Below are positions 53,575 to 61,724 of a DNA stretch of 64,000 nt, one piece after another; position 1 is the stretch's first letter; every line of letters starts with the position of its first letter. This stretch comes from Pseudomonas migulae (GTDB lineage: Bacteria; Pseudomonadota; Gammaproteobacteria; Pseudomonadales; Pseudomonadaceae). The notes beneath the pieces were generated by a model that was not told where the DNA came from, did no database searches, and saw nothing but the letters and a program-made list of their open reading frames with translations. The translations under genes were made by a program, and so were the position numbers. The DNA is taken from NCBI RefSeq assembly GCF_024169315.1, contig NZ_JALJWR010000001.1:5816501-5880500 (forward strand), read 5' to 3'.

Positions 53575-54244
53575 CACTTTCGAGCTCGATGCTCGGGGCT
53601 ACCTGGGCGTGCGCGAGCAACTGGCGCTGCTGCGCCTGCCGCCGCAGTTGCGCCGGCGTTTGCTGAACAACGTGACCAAGCGCGTGCGGACCATGAGCCG
53701 CAAGCGTGTGCGTGACCAGCAGAACCTGGACGGCACTCCGTTCGAAGAGCGCAAGGGCACAGGCAAGGGCAAAAAGAAGATGGAAGCCGGCCTGGCCAAG
53801 CTGATGCAGGTCACCCGGGTCAGCGCAGATGAAGCCGAATTGGGCTGGAAAAACGCCCTGACCAGTTGGGTCGCGGCGCAGCAACACAACGGCGTCAGCG
53901 AGCGCCGCACGGCTGCCCAGATGAAGCGCTGGAACAACGTGCCCGCCGGCCTGGCAGCCACCGACAAGCAGGCAAAACGCTTACGCCGCCTGGGCTTCAA
54001 GGTTCGCCAGGAAGGCAAAAAGGCCCTGACCCGGCCGTCGGTGGCCTGGATTCAAGAACACGTGAACTACGCCAAGGCGGGGCTACTGATCCGCATTCTG
54101 GACGACGAAAAAACCGAGAGCAGCGGCGCGCAGAGCTGGGACATCACCTTGCCCAAGCGCCAGTTCATCGGCGTCAGCACCGAACGAGACACCGGCTTGC
54201 TGCTGAACCAGGTGCTCCAACAAATCCTTAATTCTCCCCGCTAG
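53561..54244 (+). CDS. Phage virion morphogenesis protein (P2 gpS family)
   Basis: 227 residues: GYLGVREQLALLRLPPQLRR, then a basic central part (EERKGTGKGKKKMEAGLAKL) and QFIGVSTERDTGLLLNQVLQ at the end. This is the gpS tail completion pattern. ATG 53561 overlaps the gpR stop by 14 bp; an earlier in-frame start at 53522 has no support. The protein is longer than P2 gpS (about 150). Confidence 0.82.
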   Translation: MAGRSTFELDARGYLGVREQLALLRLPPQLRRRLLNNVTKRVRTMSRKRVRDQQNLDGTPFEERKGTGKGKKKMEAGLAKLMQVTRVSADEAELGWKNALTSWVAAQQHNGVSERRTAAQMKRWNNVPAGLAATDKQAKRLRRLGFKVRQEGKKALTRPSVAWIQEHVNYAKAGLLIRILDDEKTESSGAQSWDITLPKRQFIGVSTERDTGLLLNQVLQQILNSPR

Positions 54245-54255
54245 CGAGGCACTGC

Positions 54256-55371
54256 ATGGCACTCGGCAAAGTCAGCGTAAACAATCTCAATCTGGGCCAA
54301 GGTGCCGTGACTGAGATCGAACGCTATTTCCTTTTCATCGGCACCAGCGCCAAAAACGTCGGCCAACTGCTCGCCCTGAACACCGACAGCGACCTCGACG
54401 GCGCCCTGGGCATTCCAGTCAGCGACCTGAAAACCCAGATCACTGCTGCACGCCTCAATGGTGGCGATCGCTGGGCGTGCCTGGCCGCTCCGATCGCTGC
54501 AGACGGCGAATGGTCCGTGGCCCTGGAAAAAGCCCAGCAACAAGGCTTTTCCGTTGAGTCGGTGGTGATTACCAAGCCGGTCACCGCCGGCGCGCAACTG
54601 TCGGCCATGCATGACGCGGCCGTGTCGCTGAACAACACCTTCGGCCGGCGCGCGTTCGTGATGGCGGCGAGCGCCGGCATCACGCTGCAGCAGACCTGGG
54701 ATGAATACCTGCTCGAGCAGAAGGCAATCACTGCAGACCTGGCTGCGCCGCGTGTCTTGGTTGTTCCGCAATTGCATGGCAATGACCTGGGCGTGCTGGC
54801 CGGTCGATTGGCCGACGCGGCTGTGAGCATTGCCGACAGCCCCATGCGGGTGGCCAGCGGCGCTGTGCTGGGCCTCGGTCCTGTTCCCGTCGATAAGGAA
54901 GGCGTGCCACTCCCATCGGCGATCCGCAGCGAACTGGATAAGGCACGCTTCTCCGTATCGCAGACCTATCCCGATTACCCGGGTGTGTTCTGGGGCGACG
55001 GCAACATGCTCGATGCACCGGCCAGTGACTTCCAGGTGGTCGAGTACCTGCGCCTGGCCGACAAGGCTGCTCGTCAGGTTCGCCCGCTGCTGATCCGTCG
55101 TGTCGGCGATCGCCGCCTGAACAACTCGCCCAACAGCATGGCCGCAGCAATCAGCGCGTTTATGAAGCCGCTGCGCCAGATGGCCAAGTCGACCACCTTC
55201 GCCGGCCAGGTGTTCCCGGGGGAAATCGAATCGCCCCAGGACGGCGACATCGTCCTGGTGTGGCACAGCAAAACCAAGGTTGAGATCTACATCAAGATCC
55301 GCCCGCTCAACTGCCCGAAAGACCTGACGGCGAACATCGCCCTCGATCTTTCTGACGACAACCAGGAGTAG
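54256..55371 (+). CDS. Contractile tail sheath protein, DUF2586 family
   Basis: 371 residues. DUF2586 is the sheath family of HP1/K139-type phages: VNNLNLGQGAVTEIERYFLF at the start and FAGQVFPGEIESPQDGDIVL near the end, with the C-terminal KVEIYIKIRPLNCPKDLTA. It contracts at injection. It replaces the P2 FI gene, so the tail is of a different type from the P2-like head. It starts 11 bp after the gpS-like gene. Confidence 0.85.
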   Translation: MALGKVSVNNLNLGQGAVTEIERYFLFIGTSAKNVGQLLALNTDSDLDGALGIPVSDLKTQITAARLNGGDRWACLAAPIAADGEWSVALEKAQQQGFSVESVVITKPVTAGAQLSAMHDAAVSLNNTFGRRAFVMAASAGITLQQTWDEYLLEQKAITADLAAPRVLVVPQLHGNDLGVLAGRLADAAVSIADSPMRVASGAVLGLGPVPVDKEGVPLPSAIRSELDKARFSVSQTYPDYPGVFWGDGNMLDAPASDFQVVEYLRLADKAARQVRPLLIRRVGDRRLNNSPNSMAAAISAFMKPLRQMAKSTTFAGQVFPGEIESPQDGDIVLVWHSKTKVEIYIKIRPLNCPKDLTANIALDLSDDNQE

Positions 55372-55376
55372 TCCCC

Positions 55377-55829
55377 ATGACCGCACGTATCGGCGGCAAG
55401 AACTTCGATGTGAACCTGGGCGACCTGCAGGTTCATGTCGACAACATCACCCTCGACATCACCGATAACACGGCTGTGGCGCAGAGCAAAGGCGTACCCA
55501 ACGGGCACGTCGACGGCGACGTCTCGGCCAGCGGCGAGATGGAATTCGACACCAGCAACTTCAACTTGCTGATCGAATCCGCCCGATCGGCTGGGAGCTT
55601 TCGCAAGCTGGACACCTTCGACGTGGTGTTCTTCGCGGCCGCTGGCGACGAAGAGCTGCGCGTCGAGGCCTTCGGCTGCAAGTTGAAGGTGTCGAGCCTG
55701 TTGGCCATCGATCCCAAAGGCGGCGAGAAGTCCAAGCACAAAGTGCCGTTCGACGTCACCAGCCCGGACTTCATCCGCATCAACGGCGTGCCGTACCTGG
55801 ACGCTACCGAGATCGAGGGCCTGCGCTGA
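55377..55829 (+). CDS. Tail tube protein, DUF2597 family
   Basis: 150 residues: MTARIGGKNFDVNLGDLQVH, then NGHVDGDVSASGEMEFDTSN. The DUF2597 protein follows the DUF2586 sheath in HP1/K139-like phages and is thought to form the inner tube. It starts 5 bp after the sheath gene and its stop overlaps the next ATG. Confidence 0.83.
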   Translation: MTARIGGKNFDVNLGDLQVHVDNITLDITDNTAVAQSKGVPNGHVDGDVSASGEMEFDTSNFNLLIESARSAGSFRKLDTFDVVFFAAAGDEELRVEAFGCKLKVSSLLAIDPKGGEKSKHKVPFDVTSPDFIRINGVPYLDATEIEGLR

Positions 55830-56041
55830 TGGGGGACTGGGTCGACGACGCCAAGTCGATCTCCGAGCTGGAGCGTGAGCGCGTGATCGAGGCCCAGCTC
55901 GCCCGACAACGTCCGACAGGGCCGAGCCGTGTTCACTGCCTGGACTGCGAAGAACCGATCCCCGAAAAGCGTCGGGCGGCACCTGGAATCATCCGTTGCA
56001 CGCCCTGCGAATCCCTTTCTGAGCAAGGAAAACGCCGATGA
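55829..56041 (+). CDS. TraR/DksA-type C4 zinc-finger protein
   Basis: 70 residues: WVDDAKSISELERERVIEAQ, then the C4 zinc finger CLDCEEPIPEKR to CTPCES. Phage members of this family bind RNA polymerase in the secondary channel and change transcription. It overlaps the tube gene by 1 bp and the peptidase gene by 4 bp. Confidence 0.88.
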   Translation: MGDWVDDAKSISELERERVIEAQLARQRPTGPSRVHCLDCEEPIPEKRRAAPGIIRCTPCESLSEQGKRR

Positions 56042-56430
56042 GCACCATCACCTGGCCGTACTTCGCTGCAGCTGAATTGCGCTGCAAGTGCGGCAAATGC
56101 AACAGCACCGGCGCCGAGATGGATCCGGCGTTTATGGCCGAGCTGGTGACCCTGCGTCAGCAGTTTGGCAAGCCGATGGCGCTGAGCAGCGCCTACCGCT
56201 GCCCGAAGCACCCGGTGGAAGTGAGCAAGCCTGCACCAGGTGAACACTGCACCGGCCTGGCCGTTGACGTGCGCTGCCGTGGCGAAGACGCCGTGGTGAT
56301 CCTGCGCCTGGCGATGAACCTGAAGTTCACCCGCTTCGGCATCAGTCAGCGTGGCAACGCTCGTTTCCTTCACCTGGGCATGGCGCCGGCCGGTGGCCGT
56401 TTCCCCAGCCCTGCGATCTGGAGCTACTGA
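56038..56430 (+). CDS. M15-family peptidase (phage endolysin)
   Basis: 130 residues. Zinc ligands and catalytic site are seen in SSAYRCPKHPVE, PGEHCTGLAVDVRC and RFLHLGMAPAGG, with FAAAELRCKCGKCNSTGAEM at the start. It cuts peptide cross-links of peptidoglycan and is the lysis enzyme; no signal peptide is present, so it needs a holin. It sits in the tail region, as in HP1-like phages. Confidence 0.88.
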   Translation: MSTITWPYFAAAELRCKCGKCNSTGAEMDPAFMAELVTLRQQFGKPMALSSAYRCPKHPVEVSKPAPGEHCTGLAVDVRCRGEDAVVILRLAMNLKFTRFGISQRGNARFLHLGMAPAGGRFPSPAIWSY

Positions 56431-56431
56431 C

Positions 56432-56662
56432 ATGCACCGCACACGAGTGGTGGCATTTATCGGTGTGCTCGCATTGTTGGCGGGTAACCACATGGACAGA
56501 TTCACCGATTACTTCGACAGCACTTATGCGGATTACGTGGCCATTGTGGCCGGCGCATATTGCCTTGCGCCGGCAGAGCTACGCAGCACGATGCGTCAGC
56601 TCATCGACGCAAATGCGGCTCCGAACAAGATCCGCGTGGAGTGCGCCGCCGATGCCCTTTAG
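56432..56662 (+). CDS. Small membrane or exported protein in the lysis region
   Basis: 76 residues: MHRTRVVAFIGVLALLAGNH is a hydrophobic N-terminus with basic start, then an acidic domain (DYFDSTYADYVAIVAGAYCL). It starts 1 bp after the peptidase and ends 11 bp inside the DUF1353 gene. It could be a holin or spanin-like partner, but no motif proves this. Confidence 0.6.
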   Translation: MHRTRVVAFIGVLALLAGNHMDRFTDYFDSTYADYVAIVAGAYCLAPAELRSTMRQLIDANAAPNKIRVECAADAL

Positions 56663-57014
56663 AAGCGACCTGATCGTCAAGGCGGTGAACGGTTCGGCCC
56701 TGTGGGATCTGGTCCGGCCGCTGTTCTTTGTGACTGCCAATGGTCGGCCGGTGACGGTGCCAGCCGGCTATCGCACGGATCTGGCCAGCGTACCGCGCCC
56801 GGTGTGGTGGCTGGTCCCGCGTGACGATGAACTGGCCCGGCGGCCTGCCGTGGTGCACGACTACATCTACACCAACCTGACCCGCAAATTCACCAAAGCC
56901 GAAGCCGACCTGGTGTTTTACGACGCCCTGCTCGAGGAGGGCATGCCCAAGCCTTTGGCCTGGCTGATGTACACCGCCGTCCGGATTGGCGGCCGTGGCA
57001 ACTGGAGCGCATGA
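56652..57014 (+). CDS. DUF1353 family phage protein
   Basis: 120 residues: YRTDLASVPRPVWWLVPRDD, then PAVVHDYIYTNLTRKFTKAE is the DUF1353 core with conserved His and Asp. It is common in tail regions of contractile phages and its role is unknown. It overlaps the gene before by 11 bp. Confidence 0.85.
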   Translation: MPFRSDLIVKAVNGSALWDLVRPLFFVTANGRPVTVPAGYRTDLASVPRPVWWLVPRDDELARRPAVVHDYIYTNLTRKFTKAEADLVFYDALLEEGMPKPLAWLMYTAVRIGGRGNWSA

Positions 57015-57015
57015 A

Positions 57016-57273
57016 ATGGAGCTTTCATCCATGACCGTGAGCGTACTGCTGATGATCACCGAGCTGGTCCTGACCGGCGTCGCGGGCTTTCAGGTGTACC
57101 TCTTCAAACAGATCAGCGCGGCCCGCCGTGAACACCTCGAGTTTCGCATCGAGGTCGCTGAACGATACGTCCGGGCCGAGCACATCGACAAGGCCATGGA
57201 AAAGCTGGAAGACCGGCTGGAACAGCGGCTGCAGCACCTTTTTAACCAACCCCCACAACGGAAAAGATCATGA
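57016..57273 (+). CDS. Membrane protein with coiled coil in the lysis region
   Basis: 85 residues: one transmembrane helix (VSVLLMITELVLTGVAGFQV) followed by a charged coiled coil (EFRIEVAERYVRAEHIDKAM, EKLEDRLEQRLQHL). The layout fits an inner-membrane lysis accessory protein or a holin-like protein, but this is inference. It overlaps the next ATG by 4 bp. Confidence 0.65.
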   Translation: MELSSMTVSVLLMITELVLTGVAGFQVYLFKQISAARREHLEFRIEVAERYVRAEHIDKAMEKLEDRLEQRLQHLFNQPPQRKRS

Positions 57274-57557
57274 GCGAAACACGCGATATCACCCTGGAAG
57301 TCGGCGACAAAGAATTCACTTTCACCCTGACGCCGCAGGACGTGACCAAGTACTTCAACGGTATGACCCAGAACAACAAGGTGGCGCCTGCCAACAACCT
57401 GTTGGTCAACACCGTGAAACAGGAACAACGCGCCACGCTGAAGTCACTGCTGGTCAACCCGGTGACGGTCATGCAAATGGCCGGCGCCCTGATGGAAGAG
57501 TACGGACCGGACGTTGAAATCATCGTAAAAAAGCCCTCGAGCACGCTGAGCGCCTGA
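57270..57557 (+). CDS. Tail assembly chaperone, short form
   Basis: 95 residues: MSETRDITLEVGDKEFTFTL, then LLVNPVTVMQMAGALMEEYG. It lies between tube and tape measure, where a G/GT-type chaperone pair is expected. At codons 86-88 the frame reads gtA AAA AAG, a slippery site that allows -1 slippage into the downstream frame at 57533. Without slipping it stops at 57557. It binds tape measure during tail assembly. Confidence 0.85.
   Translation: MSETRDITLEVGDKEFTFTLTPQDVTKYFNGMTQNNKVAPANNLLVNTVKQEQRATLKSLLVNPVTVMQMAGALMEEYGPDVEIIVKKPSSTLSA
57527..57533 (+). promoter_or_regulatory. -1 ribosomal frameshift site A AAA AAG
   Basis: The heptamer is in the right register (last base of GTA, then AAA, AAG). 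It is the most efficient known slippery sequence in Enterobacteria (dnaX). Slipping continues at GCC CTC GAG and joins the next frame without a stop up to 57721. Confidence 0.88.
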
Positions 57558-57721
57558 AAGAGGACGGGCTAGGCCAACTGTTGGCCCTGTCCGGTCGCTG
57601 GTTTCCTGGTGAAGCGCCCACACCCGAGGTGATGGGCACTGCCAAGTGGCTGGAAGACGAATATTGGCACCGCATGGGGATCGCCGTTGCCAACGGTATC
57701 GCCCAGGCATTGAACGGATAA
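57533..57721 (+). CDS. Tail assembly chaperone, frameshift extension
   Basis: This part has no start codon or ribosome site of its own and is read only after -1 frameshifting at 57527-57533. It adds 62 residues (ALEHAERLKEDGLGQLLALS, then GRWFPGEAPTPEVMGTAKWL) to give a 150-residue long form like lambda GT or P2 E+E'. It ends 6 bp before the tape measure start. Confidence 0.82.
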   Translation, partial: ALEHAERLKEDGLGQLLALSGRWFPGEAPTPEVMGTAKWLEDEYWHRMGIAVANGIAQALNG

Positions 57722-57727
57722 ATACGC

Positions 57728-59713
57728 ATGGCTGATCGCGCTGCCCGCCTGGCCTTCATTTTGAGTCTGACCGACAAGGTCACCGCGCCCCTGGGCAAGG
57801 TGAAAATGGGTTTCAACGACCTTGCCGAGCAGAGCGAAAAGAACATCAAGACGATGGGCATGGGGCTGGGCGGCATGATCGGCGCCGGCAAGGGCATCAC
57901 CGAATCATTGGCGCCGGCCTTGGAGATGAACCGTGCCCTGGGCGAGGTCCGATCGCTGGGCGTGGCCGAGGACGCGCTGAATGCATTGAATCGAAAATCC
58001 CTGGAGTTCTCCGTGGCCTACGGTGAAAACGCCCGGGATTTTGTCGCGTCGGCGTACAGCATCGAAGGCGCGATCAAGGGCCTCACCGGTGACCAGTTGG
58101 CCACCTTCACCAACACCAGCAACCTGTTGGCCAAGGCCACCAAGGGCGATGCGGAAACCATGGGCGCCTACGTGGGCACCATGTACAACCTGTTCAAGGG
58201 CCAGGCCGACGCCATGGGCAAAGCTGAGTGGGTTGAAAAACTCGGTGGCCAAACGGCGCTTGCGGTGAAGCTGTTCCGCACCGACGGTGCCCAGCTCAAG
58301 GACGCGTTCAAGGAGGTCGGCTCGATCGCCACCACCTTTGGTGTGGACTTGGCTGAGCAGTTCGCGGTGATCGGCTCCCTCAGCAGCACCATGGAAGGCG
58401 GGGACGCCGGCGGGATCTACAAGGCGTTTTTCGAAAACATTGGCGCAGCCTCGGAAAAGCTGGGGATGAAGTTCACCGGCCAGAACGGCAAGTTGCTGCC
58501 GATGATGGACATCCTTAGCAAGCTCGAGGGCAAGTTCGGCGACCTGAACAGCGCAGACGCCGGCGCCAAGTTGATCGAGGCCTTCGGCGGTGAAGGTGCC
58601 CGCGTCATCACCGCGTTGACCAAAGACACCGATCGCCTGCGCAATGGCATGGATCAACTGGGCAAGGTTCGCGGCCTGGAGAACGCCGAGAACATGGCCA
58701 AGGCGATGGTGGACCCGTGGCAACAATTCGCGGCTGCCGTCGAAGCGCTGCGCGTGGTGTTTGGTCAGGTGCTGATCCCGATCCTGACTCCGCTGATGAA
58801 CAAGCTGGTGGCGATCGGCGCGACGCTGACCCGCTGGACGCAGCTGTTCCCGAACATCGCTCGGGTGATTGGCATTGTCACGCTGACGATCTTCGGGATC
58901 ATCTTCGCAATGTCCGCGTTGACCATGGTAATCGGCATCAGCCGGATGACCTGGCTCGGGTTGGTGACGGTCTGGAAAGTGGTGCAGTTGCTGAACCTGC
59001 GCACCGTTGCCGGCTTCGTGCTGCAGAAGCTGGCCATCCTCGCCTACCTGTCCATATTGACGCTGTTCGGCGCGGCCATGCTGGTCGTTCGAGGCGTCAT
59101 GTTGGCTTGGCAGGCCGCTATCTGGCTGGTCAACGTGGCCCTGACCGCCAACCCGATCGGGGTCATCGTGATGGGCATCGCCGCGCTGGTCGCCATCGTC
59201 GCGCTCGCCGTCTATTACTGGGACGAATGGACGGCCGCGCTGATGAACAGCGAGGCCTTCAAGGGGGTCAGCGAGCAATTCAAGGTGCTGTCCGACTGGT
59301 TCAACTCCATGGGCGGCTGGTCCGGCATGGCCAAGGGCGCATGGGACAGCATCGTCGGCGTGTTCTACAAGGCCATCAACAGCCTGATCGAGATGATCAA
59401 CAGCATTCCCGGTGTGAACATCGAAGCGCGTTTTGGCGGCATGCCAGAAGTACCGGGTGCCGACATGGCCATGAACGCGGCCAGCTCCGCCAGTGCCGCG
59501 CAGAACACCCAGCAGTCCATCAACTCGGCGATCCCGAGCCTGTCTCCGACACGTGCCTCGGCCGTGCCACCGGGCGGGTTGCTGAGCAGCATTCAGAACA
59601 ACACCAGCAGCCAGAACAAGGGCACTCACGTGGAGAACCTGACCATTCAGAACAACAAGCCGATGACCCCGCTGGAGATGGAAAACATGGTGAGCATGGC
59701 GGTGGGTGGATGA
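57728..59713 (+). CDS. Phage tail tape measure protein
   Basis: 661 residues. N-terminal GKVKMGFNDLAEQSEKNIKT, then the TP901 domain (VASAYSIEGAIKGLTGDQLA) and central hydrophobic helices (VIGIVTLTIFGIIFAMSALT, GVIVMGIAALVAIVALAVYY), ending in MTPLEMENMVSMAVGG. It sets tail length and is ejected first. The length suggests a tail of about 100 nm by the usual rule of 0.15 nm per residue. It overlaps DUF2590 by 4 bp. Confidence 0.93.
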   Translation: MADRAARLAFILSLTDKVTAPLGKVKMGFNDLAEQSEKNIKTMGMGLGGMIGAGKGITESLAPALEMNRALGEVRSLGVAEDALNALNRKSLEFSVAYGENARDFVASAYSIEGAIKGLTGDQLATFTNTSNLLAKATKGDAETMGAYVGTMYNLFKGQADAMGKAEWVEKLGGQTALAVKLFRTDGAQLKDAFKEVGSIATTFGVDLAEQFAVIGSLSSTMEGGDAGGIYKAFFENIGAASEKLGMKFTGQNGKLLPMMDILSKLEGKFGDLNSADAGAKLIEAFGGEGARVITALTKDTDRLRNGMDQLGKVRGLENAENMAKAMVDPWQQFAAAVEALRVVFGQVLIPILTPLMNKLVAIGATLTRWTQLFPNIARVIGIVTLTIFGIIFAMSALTMVIGISRMTWLGLVTVWKVVQLLNLRTVAGFVLQKLAILAYLSILTLFGAAMLVVRGVMLAWQAAIWLVNVALTANPIGVIVMGIAALVAIVALAVYYWDEWTAALMNSEAFKGVSEQFKVLSDWFNSMGGWSGMAKGAWDSIVGVFYKAINSLIEMINSIPGVNIEARFGGMPEVPGADMAMNAASSASAAQNTQQSINSAIPSLSPTRASAVPPGGLLSSIQNNTSSQNKGTHVENLTIQNNKPMTPLEMENMVSMAVGG

Positions 59714-60027
59714 GCGAATACATCGATTTGCTGATCGTCGACAACGACCTGGTGCTCGATCCCTCTCGGCAACCGGTGCTCATCGATGACCGGGCCAGCA
59801 TCGCCCAGGACATCGCGCACATGATCCGCGACAGCGGCCTGCTGGTGACCCTGGTCGCCGAGCGCAACAGCCTGAAACAGCGCGACTGCATCCAGCGGCT
59901 GGAGCTGCTGGTCGAGGCGGATGAACGTCTGGTACCGGGCACGGCACTGATCACCCAGCTCGAGCCCGGGCAGTATCTGGTGACGGCGAAAACCATGAAG
60001 TTCGGCACGATCGAGGTAACGGTGTGA
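59710..60027 (+). CDS. DUF2590 family tail protein
   Basis: 105 residues: SEYIDLLIVDNDLVLDPSRQ, then SIAQDIAHMIRDSGLLVTLV and EVTV at the end. DUF2590 proteins stand between tape measure and baseplate J in HP1/K139-like phages and look like a baseplate wedge related to gp25. ATGA overlap with tape measure; its stop overlaps the next GTG start. Confidence 0.85.
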   Translation: MSEYIDLLIVDNDLVLDPSRQPVLIDDRASIAQDIAHMIRDSGLLVTLVAERNSLKQRDCIQRLELLVEADERLVPGTALITQLEPGQYLVTAKTMKFGTIEVTV

Positions 60028-61199
60028 GCGACGTCAATTTCAAGCAGGCATTGAGCGATGCCGGCATTCCGACCACCGAGGAAGGTCTGCGCCAGGCGTG
60101 GGAAGCGGAAGTGGTCGCCCAGGGCAGCAAGCTGAGCAACACCAGCAGCTGGTCGCCGTTCTGGCGCGTGGTCACCGCGCTGGTGACCAAGCCCGTGATG
60201 TGGATCCTCGATTTCTTCATTGCCACGGTGCTGCCGAACTTCTTCGTCAAAACCGCCGTCGATGCCTGGCTGGATATGCTGGCCTGGGGCGTGAACGTCG
60301 AGCGCAAGGGCGCAACCAAGGCCCAGGGCTTTTTGCTGTTCACCCGGGTCGCCGCCGGCGGCGCCCTCGAGGTCGCCAAGGGCACAGTGGTGCAGTCGGC
60401 CGCGATCAATGGCCACGTTTACCAGTTGGTGACGACAGCGGTCGGCACTTTCACTGACGGCGCCATGCAGCTGCAGATCCCGGTCGAAGCCGTGGACGTC
60501 GGCAGCGGCTTCAACTTGGCGCCGGGGTACTACGCCGTGTTGCCGGTGCCGATCCCCGGCATTGCCCAGGTGGCCAACGTCGATGGCTGGTTGACCACGC
60601 CCGGGGCGGACAAGGAACCCAACGACGAGCTGCGTCTGCGCGTGCGAAACCAGTTCTCGGCGGTCAACCAATGGCACACCGACGCGGTGTATCGGGCGAT
60701 GATTTCCGCCTTCCCAGGCGTGCGTCCGGATGGCGTGTATTTCGAGCACGGCGCCCCGCGTGGTCCGGGTAGCGCTAATGCCTTTGTGCTGTTCGATGCG
60801 GACGTGCCGGCGGCGACGTACCTGGCGCAAATCAACGCGCACATTCGGGACCAGGGCAACCATGGCCACGGCGATGATCTTCAAGTCATGGTCATGCCCG
60901 AGACGCTGCACGCCCTGCGTGTGACGCTCTGGCCGCGTTCGACCTTGACCGCTGCCCAGCGCCAAACCTTGCTGGATGAAACCGCCTTGTTCATTCGTGC
61001 GGCCTTTCGTGAAAGCACGAGCAGCGACTACCAGCCGACGCTGACGCTCCCGCAGTCGCGCTTTTCCTTCAGCCGCCTCGGTGAAGAACTGCACCAGCAG
61101 TTCCCGGGTATCGAGTCGCTGCACTTCGACAACGACGACATCCTCTCGGAACTGAACATCCCCCGGATCCTGACCCTGGAGGTGCTTATCAATGATTAA
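60024..61199 (+). CDS. Baseplate J family protein
   Basis: 391 residues from a GTG start that overlaps the DUF2590 stop. The family pattern is AWGVNVERKGATKAQGFLLF, the glycine-rich AAGGALEVAKGTVV, then DKEPNDELRLRVRNQFSAVN. It forms the wedges of the baseplate. It overlaps the next gene by 8 bp. Confidence 0.92.
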   Translation: MSDVNFKQALSDAGIPTTEEGLRQAWEAEVVAQGSKLSNTSSWSPFWRVVTALVTKPVMWILDFFIATVLPNFFVKTAVDAWLDMLAWGVNVERKGATKAQGFLLFTRVAAGGALEVAKGTVVQSAAINGHVYQLVTTAVGTFTDGAMQLQIPVEAVDVGSGFNLAPGYYAVLPVPIPGIAQVANVDGWLTTPGADKEPNDELRLRVRNQFSAVNQWHTDAVYRAMISAFPGVRPDGVYFEHGAPRGPGSANAFVLFDADVPAATYLAQINAHIRDQGNHGHGDDLQVMVMPETLHALRVTLWPRSTLTAAQRQTLLDETALFIRAAFRESTSSDYQPTLTLPQSRFSFSRLGEELHQQFPGIESLHFDNDDILSELNIPRILTLEVLIND

Positions 61200-61716
61200 G
61201 CTCAGCCTGCGTTTCTGGCTCGGCGGCACCGAACTGGAAAAACTCACCGCCGCTGCCCAGTCCTGGTGGGAAAAAGTCGAGGGGTGGTTGCGTTGGCCAC
61301 TGCTGCAGCTCGACGCCGACACCTGCCACCTGACCGTGCTCGATCTGCTGGCCTGGCAGCGCGATATCACTCGCTTCAAGGGCGAGCCCGAAAGCCTCTA
61401 CCGGCTGCGGGTCAAGTACGCCTTTATCAACGCTGTCGACGCCGGCAGCACCGCCGGGATGAAGCGCATTCTGCAGCGCCTGGGCGTGGGTTATGTCGAG
61501 ATCGAGGAGCGACAGCCCGACCGCGACTGGGACGTGGTGCTGCTGCGTTTTTCCGACTCCCAACTGTCGCAGAACCCCGAGCTGTTGCGCGTGCTGATTC
61601 AGCAATACGGCCGCACCTGCCGGCGCTATGACTTCTCGACCATCACACCGGTGACGGTAGCCACCGCCATTATCCATTTCCACGACGATCAGCAAACGCT
61701 GGTCGCCGGCCTGTAG
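61192..61716 (+). CDS. Baseplate/tail protein (P2 gpI-like)
   Basis: 174 residues: IKLSLRFWLGGTELEKLTAA, then LDLLAWQRDITRFKGEPESL and VDAGSTAGMKRILQRLGVGY. This agrees with phage tail protein I, the link between baseplate and tail fibre. It starts within the baseplate J gene and ends 8 bp before the fibre gene. Confidence 0.8.
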   Translation: MIKLSLRFWLGGTELEKLTAAAQSWWEKVEGWLRWPLLQLDADTCHLTVLDLLAWQRDITRFKGEPESLYRLRVKYAFINAVDAGSTAGMKRILQRLGVGYVEIEERQPDRDWDVVLLRFSDSQLSQNPELLRVLIQQYGRTCRRYDFSTITPVTVATAIIHFHDDQQTLVAGL

Positions 61717-61724
61717 GAGCCCCC

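Noticed and set aside
57905..59629. 574-codon minus-strand frame opposite the tape measure gene
   Set aside because: It mirrors the tape measure coding strand, is rich in Gln, His and Arg, and has no operon context on that strand.
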